A DNA stretch of 64,000 nucleotides from Saccharum officinarum (GCA_020631735.1 CM036223.1:5246191-5310190); one strand, 5' to 3'. Numbered from the stretch's first letter, positions 44,601-56,828 are shown. The notes: generated by a model not told the origin, from the sequence alone. A program made the numbers and translations.

Positions 44601-45580
44601 CTATTATTAAACTCATCATATGTGTGTATATGCATATAAATTATCCTAACAAGTACTATATATATGCAGATTTACAATGACAGAGCTCAGAAAGGAAGGA
44701 TGCAATGAAATTGGTTTTGTTGATCCCCATATAGTATTCAAAGACCCAATTACTCCAATGACTAATTGGAAGTCTGAGTCAGAGAGTAACCTCATGAACT
44801 TCTTAGTGAACCAACGCCACAAGAAGGATATACTCTTTCCCTATAACTTCAAGTGAGTGTTAATCATGTCGATCATAGCCTTAATGGCTCATATGTTGAT
44901 TCTAGTTAATTAATGAGTGAGTTATGCGTTATATCCTATAAACATATGCAGCAATCACTGGATATTGATGGACATCGATCTGGTGAAAAGTCACTTGATA
45001 ATCTATGACTCGATGAGAAAACCACAACAAGACTACCAAGATATGATAGATATTATCCAGAGGTAATTTGGATCTCTAGCAACTATATATACACACAAAC
45101 ATGATGATTAACTATATCTAATGATGTGGCAAATTTTTTATTGGGCAGTGTTTGGAAAACCTTTATTGAGAAGCAACACATGGAAAAATGCAAAGCGCCA
45201 CTGAATGTAATCCCATTGAAAGTAAGTCCCCTGAATCGCCATCATCTTTTTAATTAAACATATAGCTTTCACCGGATCACCAGATTGGATGACAAATCTT
45301 TTTCTCGTAAAGTGTGTCGTCTGAGGCAGGACAGAGGGAACAACTACTGTGGTTACTATGTTTGCAAGTTTATCAAGGTGGTCTCCCAAGAACTCCTACA
45401 GAGAGACTCAAAGTACGTTAAAAATACACTATATATTCATTTAATTATTATTATTGATTGTGTTACTATGTCTTTATATATATATGTACATATATTAATT
45501 TATTTCCTTTAATTCAAACCTGTAGACTCGATGGTTGGAGGAAAAGGTCATACAAGGCCAAGACCAAATCAAAGCAATCA
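41692..45580 (+). pseudogene. Transposase_24-like protein with C-terminal Ulp1/C48 protease, frameshifted
   Basis: Exon 1 (41692-41859, MADPRNMDEEELMMNL) is followed by a GT...AG intron to 41949. The next exon has the En/Spm Transposase_24-like region (VHHCGYLVRDRLPIST, FQTWKKHLYTTYVKK, GGYPTAIKK), an EERKxQ-rich coiled coil (about 42880-43010) and a C-terminal domain (FILWRKRYIIIPG). A proline-rich linker follows (43640-43800). Short exons 44340-44579, 44670-44852, 44952-45062 and 45149-45221, then 45300-45409, encode a Ulp1-type cysteine protease: His codon 44956 (NHWILMDIDL), Asp 45007 (IIYDSM), Gln 45327 and Cys 45348 (RQDRGNNYCGYYVC). The tail DQIKAI at the gap edge is near the expected C-terminus. 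At least four single-base indels, each at a short homopolymer (about 42062, 42553, 42640, 44330), break the frame. Confidence 0.82.
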
Positions 45581-45680
45581 NNNNNNNNNNNNNNNNNNNN
45601 NNNNNNNNNNNNNNNNNNNNNNNNNNNNNNNNNNNNNNNNNNNNNNNNNNNNNNNNNNNNNNNNNNNNNNNNNNNNNNNN
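45581..45680. other. Assembly gap, exactly 100 N
   Basis: A placeholder gap. The true length is unknown. The CACTA 3' end, its right flank and the start of the next LTR are missing here. Confidence 0.99.
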
Positions 45681-46372
45681 AATTTGCTTCTTTTCAAAAA
45701 TTACTACACATTTTACAATAAAACTTTGAAAACTCAAAACACCAAACTTGTAGCCCTTAAAAAGATCTACAAATTTTGGTTTTAAACTTTTTCCCAATTT
45801 TGCTTAGATTTTGAATTCTTTCAAAGGGGTAAAATCAGGGTTTTGGATTTAGGGTTTTCGGAAGAATTTCCAATTGAAACCTGTTGCTATTTTAATTGAT
45901 GATTATTTAGTGGTCACACCATCATCCAAGGGCATCATTGAGTCAAGCATCACATGTTTGACCAAATGTTGCTCTTGGTTGACCAATTTGACTTTTTAAA
46001 ATCTTTTAATAATTCATCAAATTTGAATTCAAATTCGAATCGGAAAACTCACGATAAGTTTTTGGATTCCAAATTGAAACTCAAACTTGAAGCTCCATTT
46101 TATGAGTTGGACTTGAGTTCATACACTACACTTGGAACTAGTGTATAATACAGTCATACACCTCAAATTACGTAGGGCATAAACTAAGTATTTACGGTGA
46201 CATTCGAAATTAGGGTTTTCGGTTCGAGTCACACATCTTAGAAGCACATTCAACCTAAGAATGTAAACTTGTTTTAGTTGATGCATATCGTAGTTGACTT
46301 AATCATGGATGCTTTGCAATGCAATATGATGACATGGCAGATTTTTAGTCTCCATAACACCAGAGGTGTTAC
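45681..46372 (-). repeat. LTR fragment, minus orientation, start TGTAACACC
   Basis: On the minus strand the right edge reads TGTAACACCTCTGGTGTTA, the usual start of grass gypsy LTRs of the Tekay/Del type. The rest is AT-rich noncoding with AACCCTAATT words. The left part is cut by the gap. Confidence 0.5.
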
Positions 46373-49300
46373 ACCGGCCCACTAGCCGAAGCCGGCTCAA
46401 GCCCGCGCCCTCGCTCGCTCGGCCGTTCCCGCGCGCAGACGTGACACACCCGCCTTCCCCGCCTGCTCGACCGCCACGCAGCGATCGTACACCGGCGGCG
46501 AGAGGCGGTGCCTGCTTCGACCGGCTGCGCAGCCTTCAAGAGCCGACCAACCACACCGTGGCGCTCCACTCCTCACGCCTCGACATCACTTCTGTCCCCC
46601 ACGCGCACAGCAGCTGTAGCTCCGCCTACGCTACCGCATGCCATTGCCAGAGTTGGTGATTCCAGCCGTTCTAGCTCGCCGCCAGCCACTTCACCGCGCC
46701 ACGAGCACCGCTTCGCCATCCCGCACCCACTGCTCGCATCGGCACGCCATGGTAAGCCCTCACGCCGACGCAATGGCTCGTCAAAGTTCGGCCATTGCTC
46801 ACCGGAGTGCACTACTCCATGGAGCTCGCCCCTCCATTCCACTCCTCGCTTTTTCTTTCGCGTGCACTAGCACCGTACCACCTCACCGGAGCCCGTGAGC
46901 CCTTCCCCGTGCCTTAACTCGGCCGGAGACGGCTCACCGCCGGGGAGCCGCTCCGCCGCTCCACCATTGGCGACGGCAAGCCTCTTCCTGAGCTCCTCTG
47001 GCCACGCTAAGGGCATCGCTAGGTCCACGCTCAAATGGTGAACACGGTGGTGACCACCGTTTGGTCGGGGACCTCGACGTCGATGAGATCCCGTTGACCT
47101 GCCACCGCCTCTGCCTCTTCCCGCTGACGGTTGGGGCTGGATTCCCCCATGGACCCGCCTGTCTGCCTATCCCCACACGCGCGTGTGAACAGATCTGGGG
47201 TGCGTGTAGCGTTTAAGCGGTTGGATTTGAAAATGATTTCGAAAATGGATTTCCAGAAAATGAGAAAATGATTCCAAAAATCATATCTTGAGATTTATGG
47301 CTTCAAAAATTGTGAAACAAATTTTGGTAGACTTCTTAGAAGTAGATCTATGGTTTAAAAATATTTTATGTTGAATTTGTGATACTTTTCTATGGAGCTT
47401 TATTTAATTATTGAAATTGTTGTTTTCTTGAGAAATGCATAATAAATCATAGGAAGCTCAAAAAAATATGGTTCTAGTTTTGTTAATCTTCTTTAGTGAT
47501 GTACTTTGCATGAAAAATATATGTCATGCATGTCCTGTAGAAAAATTATGATGTGTAGTTCAAGTGCTTTTATTTGCTGATTTTTGTTATTTTGCTAAAG
47601 AGAAAAATATGTATAAAATATGGGAATGAGAATTTTTATACAAGGATTATTTACTATGTGGAACATAGGAAAAATGTGAAATATATTGTTTGATACTTTT
47701 CATAATACAAATTATTTTCAGGCTCACATTTAGGCCCTAGCTTGTCATTTTTTGTGTAGGATATTCTACTTATTATCCAAATGCCATGAAAATTCTATGG
47801 TAGTCTTCTTATAGTAGTATTATGCTATGGTAATTTTCTAAGATTTTTATGTGCTACCAAAATAGATGTTGCTATTCAAACCTAATGTTAATTAGGGTTT
47901 AATTAAATCTTGCTTTATGCATGATTAGAGAATTAGTGAATCTTTGGTGTATCTTTAAAGCATTTTAACTTGATGTTGTGACTTAGCATGTTAGTACAGT
48001 GATTGTAGTATTAGTGTGGCAGTACTTATGCGTGGTTACATGGTAGTTAGTAGTAGAAGAGAATGCAGTAGATGACATGTACTTATAATACATGTTCTTA
48101 GATGATATTGACTACCCTGCCTGAGAATTTTTTTTCTTATACTCTACCCAATAAAGCAAATCATGTTCCTCTACCTTGCATGCAAGCATATTCTTTGTGT
48201 GCATTTTCATCCGATGCACCTTTTTATATAAGCACTTACGCACCTACGTCATACAGGATCGCAAACAGAGAATCCAGTCGTCGTACCCGAGGAGCCAAAA
48301 GAGCAGCTCGAGGTGCAGTCATAGGAGGTGCTTGAGGCAGACGAGGAGGACGTTGAGGAGCTTCTGGAGTGCCCCGATCACCGCCCGAGTTCCTTTGAGA
48401 GAGGCAAAGCCCCGGAGCATTTTCCCTCAATTTGCAATTATTTAAGCAATGTTTTACTTTAATTGATGCATTACGTTCAGGAGTTGTCTAAAGCCGCTGC
48501 TGCACTATACCTTGTTTACCTTTGTATACTATATCCTTATTACCCTAGTATCCGCAGTCGAGTCAGTGCTTAGCTGGCTTAGACCGGTAAAAGTCGGGTG
48601 ATTTCCTGTCACCAGCGAGCTATTGGTGGTTACCTGGATCTGCTTGGATAATTATGTCATTAGGGGATAACTAAATTTTAATTGGGAGTTGGGACCGGAC
48701 GAAAACTTACAGGGTTTCGGACTATAGTGATTTCCGTCTGAGTTGATTAAGGACTGACCGTTGTTGGGCCTTGGGTCATGTTGAACGCATGCCTTTCATT
48801 TAGCTGGCCGAAACGTACCTTTCGTCCGTGAAGCTGGGAGATTATTCGGGCCGAGTGGATTGCCCGCAGCGCACTGTACCGGAGAAGGTGTGGTAGGACA
48901 CGAGGGCGATGGTAAGACCGTAAGGCAGACGGTCGGCCCCCGGGTACATGTGGTTCCTGACGAACTCGAGATTTTACCTGAATAGTTGACACGGTCACCA
49001 ATATCTCACTTTAGCGAGTGAGTGAGGTTTGTGTGAGAAATAAATTACCAGCTGGTTAATAATCAATTCGAATCGCCATCGTTCACTGGACAGTGAACAC
49101 TTGACTTGAGTTACTTCATCGTAGTAATGTTGATGGAACACTTGGACAGTTATAATAGATATGACATTATGGAAGTTGATAACGATCATTAGTTATCATT
49201 ACTTGCTTAATCACATGCTTGCTCTAGTATAGGTGCAAATGTAGCCGGCAGGTTAATAATGATTAACTTGACACAATGCTTTTGGAAAAGATTCTTAAAA

Positions 49301-49874
49301 GGCTAAACTTACCTTTTTGCAAATGAGTTAGCTACCCCACTGTAAAGCCCTTCATAATCCTTGGTATCATTTTATTTTTGGTTATGTTGGGTAAGTCTAG
49401 CTGAGTACCTTCTTGTACTCAGGGTTTTGTTCCCACTTGTTACAGATGGGCAGATGTATTACGGCTACTATATCAACCGCCTTTATCCTGCGATGGGTGA
49501 TGCTTAGACCATGGGCAATGGTCATTTCTTATGTCTCATCTATTGCTTTTGTTAGAGATGATCATCAGCTGGCACTGTACTTCGAACTTCGTGTGAGTGT
49601 GTGTGGATTTGAACAAATTGCTTCCGCTACTTTCTATTTAAACTCAGTTTGTAATAACTATGTTTAAACTCTGATGTATCTGTGATACGAACTTTTATGT
49701 AATATATGATGGTGACCGCTAAACTTATTACGATCTTGGCTAGTATGCGAGTTGGCTTGAAATCCTTCGTGATTTCACGGACTATCGGGTTGTACAGGCT
49801 TAAGTTTGCTAAATCGTCTGCTTCGGCAGGTGATTTTCTTATTTAATTTTGTATAATTGGTCGGTTCTGTTACA
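46373..49874 (+). repeat. Large gypsy LTR fragment (Tekay/Del-like), plus orientation
   Basis: GC-rich then AT-rich noncoding DNA in the order typical of long grass gypsy LTRs: CGGCCCACTAGCC-rich leader, a block near 47000-47200, AT-rich middle, GGTAAAAGTCGGGTG and CTGTACCGGAGAAGGTG (48590-48895), then GCTGAGTACCTTCTTGTACT and CAGATGGGCAGATGTATTAC (49400-49460), ending GGTTCTGTTACA at 49874. No gag or pol was found. Open frames here are not genes. Confidence 0.55.
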
Positions 49875-50350
49875 TATTCCATTCCATCTCCTTCGATGTT
49901 GATGCAACACATGCACCAACCAATCACCAAATGATATGATCCACTTCATATCATCACGAGACCGTATTGGTTCATCGATCTTGACCTCACTTGCTCTTCA
50001 CCGTTGCATTGGTCCATCGACGCCAAGTCTTGCTCAAGTTTCACCGTCACACGCGGTCTCTCGTTTCAAAGCCTTCGACTTACCCTTCACACTTGCAACC
50101 GGTCCATCGAGCCAAGCCTCATCTTGATCTTCTCCACCTTAGTCACATGACTCCATGTTATGTCTCATATGCAATAAGCTCCTCCATCACATGTGTAAGC
50201 TTTGCAACATTTCTATACCTTTTTCACCTCCATGGCATACATTGCTCACACACATGTACCTGTGGACTAATCACCTGTGTATCTCATATAAAACACATTT
50301 AGTCCACCAAAGTTGTCACTCAATTACCAAAACCAAACAAGGACCTTTCA
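49875..50350 (-). repeat. Copia LTR fragment related to LTR A and B
   Basis: The right end reads TCAATTACCAAAACCAAAC then CTTTCA (50345-50350), the same terminal signature as 11670-11695 (LTR B) and 5640-5659 (LTR A). CATCACATGTGTAAGC-type words upstream also resemble LTR B around 11590-11640. It is cut on the left by the gypsy LTR. Confidence 0.65.
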
Positions 50351-50610
50351 GTAACAAAGAGCGGAGCCCGAGCGGGATAAAAACATGAACGATGTGGAGA
50401 GCTAGACGAAAACCATGCCAAACAAAATTTTGGCTGAAATTTTGCCATTTTAGTATTAGGGATAGATCTGTTAGTGACGGACAGAGATTGGCATTGCACT
50501 TCTTCACCTTCACCCCTCCGATGAACTCCAACAATCTCCAATAACTCTGGGTAGCGGTAGGTGGGAATGTGGGATGGCGATCGAGCGAGGCAAAGTTCTA
50601 TGGCAAGACG

Positions 50611-51093
50611 TGGATGAAAACGGACAGAAACACCCCTCTCCCATTTTCGTTTCTATAGTTTTAGTGGAAATGGGACCAGAATCAGGAAAAAAGGAATTAA
50701 AAACGGATGGGGATATACAAAAAAAGAAAACGGATAAATACGGATGGAGAGACGGAAAATTAAGTTAGAATAACATGATCAAATATTCTCGAGTATACAT
50801 GAACAAAGTGATAAAATAATATACACGTACGGAGTTATCAGTCCAATATTCACTAACACATCATGTGTTAATATGTTAACATGCATAATTGGTGATTAGT
50901 ATGTTTATGAACATATCAATTTCTAGACATATCTCACATACGGGTCAATTCCAGATGAAAATAGGATCTCACGGAAACGGGCGGAAAACACATCTCCCGT
51001 TTCCGTAACGGAAACGGGATCCCACAAATATGGAAAACAGATGGAACAAAGTAGAAAACGGAACGGGATTTTTTTTGTCCGTTTTCAACCTTA
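50611..51093. mobile_element. Non-autonomous hAT element (483 bp)
   Basis: Left end TGGATGAAAACGGACAG, right end CTGTCCG-type inverse GTCCGTTTTCAACCTTA, flanked by CAAGACG (50604-50610 and 51094-51100; 7 of 8 bases shared). Internal CGGAAACGGG words face each other. Confidence 0.75.
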
Positions 51094-51100
51094 CAAGACG

Positions 51101-51471
51101 GTGAGGAGGCGGCAAGGCGAGGTGGTGAGGAGGCGGTAAGGCTGCGGCGAGGCTAGAGGCAGTGGTGGTGGACTAGGTGGTAGGAAGATCAGAAGAAGAT
51201 AAAGTTGAAAGAAGAAGAAGTGGATTGTAGATTTTCATTTTTTTGTCGGATAAATAGCATATCCTTTTTTTTAGGTAAAAATCGGTTTTTCTTTATCCGG
51301 AAACAGGAATAACCGTATATATGAATGAATGAAAGTGAACCATAACCTCAGTTTGCGGGTGCAGCGCATGCATGGGCACACCACACGGTATCCATGGCTG
51401 GCTGGAGCTGGTGTCTCTCGCCCCATGCATGCATGCAGTGCCGGAGATCGGATCGGAATCTCCTTTACTAC
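51101..51471. other. Gene-free stretch
   Basis: Short GGTGAGGAGGCGG duplications at 51100-51140; otherwise nothing recognised. Confidence 0.5.
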
Positions 51472-51793
51472 GGCTCCGTTTCACCAGCGAAGCCATTTTT
51501 AGTGTTTTAGCTCCATGAACAGCTCTATCGGTGAAGTTAGAGCTGTTTTGGTAAATCGCTTGGCAGAACAGCTCTACATGTAGAGTTCCTTAAAACATGC
51601 TCTCACAAAACGTCACGTAGGATGAGGTGAAGCCGGGAGAAGCCACTATTTTTGGCTCATTCTCACCCCAAAGCTCTGTGAGAGCACGTTTTTAGGGGCT
51701 TCATCGGTGAAGCCGTTTCATTTTACCCCGTTTGGCAGAAAACGGCTCCAAACGGCTCTTGAAGCCGCTGGAGAAGCCCTGGCAAACGGGGCC
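51472..51793. mobile_element. TIR MITE (322 bp), GGCTCCGTTT family
   Basis: Ends GGCTCCGTTTCACCAG and CTGGCAAACGGGGCC, flanked by TAC (51469-51471 and 51794-51796). Body has repeated GTGAAGCC and AGAGCTG words. Confidence 0.82.
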
Positions 51794-52090
51794 TACGTAC
51801 GTACGTGTGTCTACGGATACGGATGCAGGCACGCCAACCATACATATATGCATGCGCTCGATCGTATTGCATGCATGCACGCCCGGCGCCGTGTCTGTCT
51901 CACTGTCTGTCTCTCTCTTGATCTGTGTGTCATTGTGTGCGCGCACAGTGTGTGAATTGCATCATGCATGCATGCATTCATCTTTGAATGAATTGCATAC
52001 GCTGCTAGTTAGTTATTGTATGTTTCCCAGGTACTGTAGTAGCACGTACTATACGCGCACCTCATCATCACCACATACTTATTATAATAA

Positions 52091-52427
52091 GGCTATGTTT
52101 AGTTTCAACTTAAAAACTTTTTATCTGTCACATCGAATATTTGGATACATGCATAGAACATTAAATGAAGGTAAAAAACTAATTGCACAGTTTGCATGAA
52201 AACCGCAAGACGAATCTTTTAAGCCTAATTAGTCCATATTTAGCATAATTGCTACAGTAACCACACATATGCTAATGACGGATTAATTAGACTTAATAAA
52301 TTCGTCTCGAGGTTTCCAGGCGAGTTATGTAATTAGTTTTTTAGTAGTATCCAAACACCTCTTCCGATGTCCCTTGAAACATCCGATGTGATATCGAAGA
52401 CTTTTCATTCACGGACTAAATCAAGCC
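52091..52427. mobile_element. Tourist-like MITE, long subtype (337 bp)
   Basis: Ends GGCTATGTTTAGTTTC and GGACTAAATCAAGCC, flanked by TAA (52088-52090 and 52428-52430). The core CTAATGACGGATTAATTAG and TTTCCAGGCGAGTTATGTA are shared with 55169-55508. Confidence 0.87.
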
Positions 52428-52540
52428 TAAGTGTATTTATTTATAATAAAAACACATGTACAGCTGGTCCTGCTACCTGCAGCCGCAGTATCTGGTGCAG
52501 GCGGCAGCAACAATGATGTGTGTCTGAACGTAGTGTTGCC

Positions 52541-52765
52541 CGTGGAATTAATTGGGATCGACATAATCTATGCTACAGTACGTACGAGAGCGAGACAGTA
52601 CATTTGCTCTCGTTGATGTGTCAAGTGTGATCTGTCCTCTGGTCCTCCCGTGGAATTAATTGGGATCGACATAATCTAAGTTACGTACGAGAGCGAGACA
52701 GTACATTATTTGCTCTCGTTGATGTGTCCAAACTGTCAGCCACCTATGATCTGTCCTCTGGTCCT
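52541..52765. repeat. Tandem duplication of about 110 bp
   Basis: Copy 1 (52541-52648) and copy 2 (52649-52765) share GTGGAATTAATTGGGATCGA, ACGTACGAGAGCGAGACAGT and ATCTGTCCTCTGGTCCTC. Copy 2 has a small extra segment. Confidence 0.9.
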
Positions 52766-53036
52766 CGTTCCTGTTCAAGCCTCCATGTCCGTCCTTCACC
52801 GCTCCTAATCGATCGGTAGAAACTCGCTTGACCTTCTTCACTGTCGTCGGCGATCGTCTCAGTGCTCAACACAACCTCCACGTCACAAGACAAGAGACAT
52901 GTTGAACAACACCACACTGATGCTATGGTTAGTCTCAAACACTAAACCAAAGCTCGATTATCTTTTGACAATCACCCATCACACATGTGCGCATGTCAAC
53001 CATGTGTTCACATTAGGACAAGGACAGAGAGGTAAA

Positions 53037-53038
<2 letters not shown>

Positions 53039-53130
<92 letters not shown>
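53039..53130. repeat. (TA)n microsatellite
   Basis: About 92 bases of TA. Confidence 0.95.
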
Positions 53131-53133
<3 letters not shown>

Positions 53134-53368
53134 GTAGAATGTACGGCAATCTCAAGTTAGGGCAAAGAAAAGCAGGCAAAAAATATGGAAATGGAACAAT
53201 GATGTAGCAATGGGTAGCTCCATTACTACTAGCTGCGAGCGAGGGAATGTACTGGCGGCGACCGCGGCATCATATGGCAATAATGAATTTCTGATCATTC
53301 TGAAAATCTGCATATATGCCGGCCACGCAGTACGTACGTACCTAATGCCCGTCGAGAGCAGCAGTATA

Positions 53369-53729
53369 GGGGGGTTTGGTTGCCTTCCCAACGCAGCCCG
53401 GCTCGTTTCCGGCGTGCAGGCCCACGGTGTAATGGCTTTTGTTGTTGGTTGCTGTGTATCCATGGAGCCAGCCCCGAGAAAGAAGTTGTTTGGTTTGCAC
53501 CTTGTTCTGCACAGCTCCTCTCTAGCAGGTGCAGGCAACATGCACGCCAGTGTATGCAGCGAGCCTGGCCCGTGAGAAACGGAAACAAATCTCGTTCCTG
53601 GAGAGCCTGGCTGAGTGGCTGATTTTGCATCTCTGGAACCTGACTCAAGTGCTGGTACAGCTAACCAATCAAGCGAAGGTTGCATCCCGCGAGCCAGGCC
53701 AGCCTGCATGCGGGCAACCTAACGCCCCC
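53369..53729. mobile_element. Tourist-like MITE (361 bp), GGGGG-ended subtype
   Basis: Ends GGGGGGTTTGGTTGCC and GGGCAACCTAACGCCCCC, flanked by ATA (53366-53368 and 53730-53732). GC-richer body than the other MITEs; the 185-codon minus frame crossing it is not a gene. Confidence 0.85.
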
Positions 53730-54113
53730 ATAGTGTAAAAGGACATATATATATACATGTACTACATATACTCCTACTACATACGCATCGAGAGATCAGA
53801 TGAGGACAAGGCATTCAGCTAGCTAGCTAGGTTGTCACAGGAGTCAGGAACATCACATCGTAGGTACTCGATCTCACACACAAAAACACGCAGCCCGGAG
53901 CTGCGGCCAGTTTGTGTAAGGAGTAGGGAGTAGTGTGTGACGAGTGACTGAAGCTGACTTTACAAGACTAGTCGGCGACGTACGTACGGATACTGTATAT
54001 TGCTACTTCGCGCGTCTGGCCAGGGCCAGTAGCAGCAGCAGCCGGAGCAGCGACAGCACGCGTCACACTTCGATGGATGGATGATGGACATGGACATATG
54101 CGACGCGTACTAG

Positions 54114-54350
54114 GGACCGGTTTAGTTGCTAAAAATTTGTTAAAATGACACTATAGTAAATTTCGTTGTTATTTGGTAATTAGTATCTAATTATGGTCTA
54201 ATTAGGTTTAAAAGATTCGTCTCGTCCATTTCGTCTAAACTGTGTAATTAGTTTTATTTTTTATCTATATTTAATGCTTCATGTATCCAAAGATTCGATG
54301 TGATAGAGAATCTGAAAAATTTTGCAAAATTTTTGGGACTAAACAGGACC
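54114..54350. mobile_element. Tourist-like MITE (237 bp)
   Basis: Ends GGACCGGTTTAGTTGC and GGGACTAAACAGGACC, flanked by TAG (54111-54113 and 54351-54353). Confidence 0.87.
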
Positions 54351-54356
54351 TAGTAT

Positions 54357-54596
54357 GCCCTTGTTAGTTTCTAAAAACTTTCCCAAAAATGCTACGATAG
54401 TCGTCACATCGAATCTTTAGACGTATGTATAAAACATTAAATGTAGGTAAAAAAATAATTAATTGTACAGTTTGTCTGTAAATATCGAGACGAATTTTTT
54501 TGAGCCTAGTTAGTCTATAGTTGGACAAATTTTGCCAAATAACAACGAAAGTATTACAGAAATTTTTCCAAAAGTTTTTTGCCATCTAAACAAGGC
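54357..54596. mobile_element. Tourist-like MITE (about 240 bp), adjacent to previous
   Basis: Left end GCCCTTGTTAGTTTC, right end CATCTAAACAAGGC; inverse internal orientation to its neighbour, separated by six bases. No clean target duplication. Confidence 0.72.
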
Positions 54597-55168
54597 TTAA
54601 GAGCATACTGAACTTCTCAAACGAATGCAATTCTTGTTGTTAAAAAACATCAAGTTTTTTACGATAAACTTTTTGAATTCTAAAACATCAAGTTTTCTGG
54701 AAAGGAGAGACAGAGAGTATAAACCTAGTTAAACTCAATCTCAAATCATAATTGCATATCCTTTTTTTACGGAAGACAGTAATTATATGAATATTAACGT
54801 ACTACGAGTAAGCTCCTCAGTAGTACGTGACGTAGCGAGGGAGTAGGAGTAGCAGTAAACTTTGCAGTGGCGTACCGCAGGCCTATATATGTACAGTATT
54901 TACCTCGAGCTCGTGCAGCCATGCATGGTCGCAGGCTCGCAGCATTCTCAGTAATTGGATTCCGTGTCTTCGGACGAACGGCCGGTCCATTCCATTACTC
55001 CTCTCTTCGACACCACGCATTGCTCTTGCTCCTACGCTTTTCCAGTTTCTTTCCTAGCTACTACTAGGTCCATCGGTTTCCTGTTCAATGTTGACCCTGT
55101 TCGGCCGAAGGTTTCTGATAAGCCGGCCGACGCTGTTTGTATCAAGTTTGAATTTAGATCTTGTCTTA

Positions 55169-55508
55169 GGGGGTGTTTAGTTCCTCTAAAAATTTTTCAC
55201 CCCATCATATCAGATGTTTAGACACACGCATAGAGTATTAAATGTAGACAAAAAATAACTAATTACACAGATTGCGATAAATTTGCAAGACAAATTTTTT
55301 AAGCCTAATTAATCCATGATTTGACAATGTTGTGCTACAATAAACATGTGCTAACGACGGATTAATTAGGCTTAATAAATTTGTCTCGCGGTTTCCAGAC
55401 GAGTTATGTAATTAGTTTTTTATTAGTATCCGAATACATCTTCTGACATCCCCTGAAATATCCGATGTAACACCTATAAAATTTTCACCTTGGGAACTAA
55501 ACACCCCC
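55169..55508. mobile_element. Tourist-like MITE, long subtype (340 bp)
   Basis: Ends GGGGGTGTTTAGTTCC and GGAACTAAACACCCCC are perfect inverted repeats flanked by TTA (55166-55168 and 55509-55511). Confidence 0.93.
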
Positions 55509-55730
55509 TTAAAGGAGTAGCTCCTGCAGATTTGAATCAACTTTGTTCTTAACACATTGACGTATTCTGTAACATGGATCGTTTACTATCTTTTTTTTTT
55601 GTAAAAGATATGTTTTTAGAAAGATAAAGGGAGTCTGTTATATTTTTGCATGGTGAATGTAATAGCATTAACCTTACGCTTGGAAGCTGCAAATAAGCTA
55701 TTTTTTATTGAATTTAATTTAACAAACATT

Positions 55731-56710
55731 GGAAAAAGTCTACATAAACTCCCCCTCCCCCAACTATTCAGGGTGGACTATTTTACTCCCCAAACTATAA
55801 AACTAGATTTTCTACCCCTGAACTTTTCAAAACTCGTCAAATATCACCCCCAACGGTTTTGACGGTGTTTTTGCTATAGTGACGGTGGTTTTGTTTTTTG
55901 TTTTTTATTTATTTTCGCTGAATCTTTGAAAAATCATAGTAAATTACAGAAAAATCATAAATGGAAAATCCAATTTTGTTGGACTCCACATGAGTAGATC
56001 TACACAGTGAACATATAATATGGCATGCTTAAGTACAAAGTTTTTATTGTAGCTTTAGATCTATATTTTTCTGTAATTAAATAGAATAATTCATAGCTGC
56101 AGTTTCTATAGGCCAATTGTGGTGAAATTTTTATGGTAGACTAATTATTGTATGCTTGAATTATAGTAAAAATTTCATACTTATTGGATCATGTATAACT
56201 TAGTTATAGATAATGCATAGATTTAACAAGCATAAACCTAAATAAATCTATAACTAAGTAATATATGATCCAATGAGAACGAAATTTTTACTACAGTTCA
56301 AGCATACTTATAATGAACCTAGCATAAAAATTTCACCACAATAGACCATAGAAGCTGCGGCTATGAATTATTCTAATTAATTACAGAAAAGCATACATCT
56401 AAAGCTACAGCAAAAACTTTGTACTAGAGCACACAATATTATTTGTTTACTGTGTAGATCTACTCATGTGGAGTCCAACAAAATTAGATTTTTCATTTTA
56501 TGATTTTTCTGTGATTTACTATGATTTTTCAAAGATTCAACAGAAATAAATAAAAATGAAAAAGATAAAACCACCATCACTGTAGCAAAACCACCTGTGG
56601 GGTTATTTGACTGGTTTTGGAAAGTTCAGGGGGTAGAAAATCATGTTTTATAGTTCGGGGGGTGAAGTAGTCCACCCTGAATAATTTGGGGGGTTACGTA
56701 GACTTTTTCC
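55731..56710. mobile_element. 980-bp fold-back element (two arms of about 490 bp)
   Basis: GGAAAAAGTCTACATAA at the left end faces TTACGTAGACTTTTTCC at the right. Matching inverted landmarks run all the way in: CAGGGTGGACTA/TAGTCCACCCTG, GGACTCCACATGAGTAGATC/GATCTACTCATGTGGAGTCC, GGATCATGTATAACTTAGTT/AACTAAGTAATATATGATCC. The centre is near 56225. No coding sequence and no clean target duplication. Long-TIR (MULE-type) origin is possible. Confidence 0.88.
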
Positions 56711-56828
56711 ATTTAACATTGGTGGACATCAGGGTCAAAATAGTTAAAATTTAATTATGATAATCTAAAACAACTTGTATTTGAGACCAGATGAGCTTGA
56801 TCTAACTAGGTTGTCAATAGCCTACAGG

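Larger units (their letters stand above)
35429..45580 (+). mobile_element. CACTA (En/Spm) transposon, right end missing in gap
   Basis: The left end is CACTAGTAGAGAACAGACC, preceded by AGA, a candidate 3-bp duplication. Subterminal hairpin repeats of the TTTAGTCCCGGTTGG type follow, then a GRF-zinc-finger gene, TNP2 transposase, an internal repeat array and a Transposase_24/Ulp1 gene. The coding homology continues to the edge of the N gap at 45580; sequence beyond the gap is an unrelated LTR. The matching TAGTG end and the second AGA were not found. The insertion site is known from the tandem copy: GAGGGAGAAGGGAGC at about 34491. Confidence 0.92.

Noticed and set aside
45458..45797. Open frames containing runs of X
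   Set aside because: They span the 100-N assembly gap.
46366..47176. Several 60-120 codon frames in GC-rich DNA
   Set aside because: They lie within a gypsy-type LTR fragment and have no recognisable domain.
53152..53709. 185-codon minus-strand frame
   Set aside because: It overlaps a MITE with clear TIRs and target duplication (53369-53729) and has no known motif.
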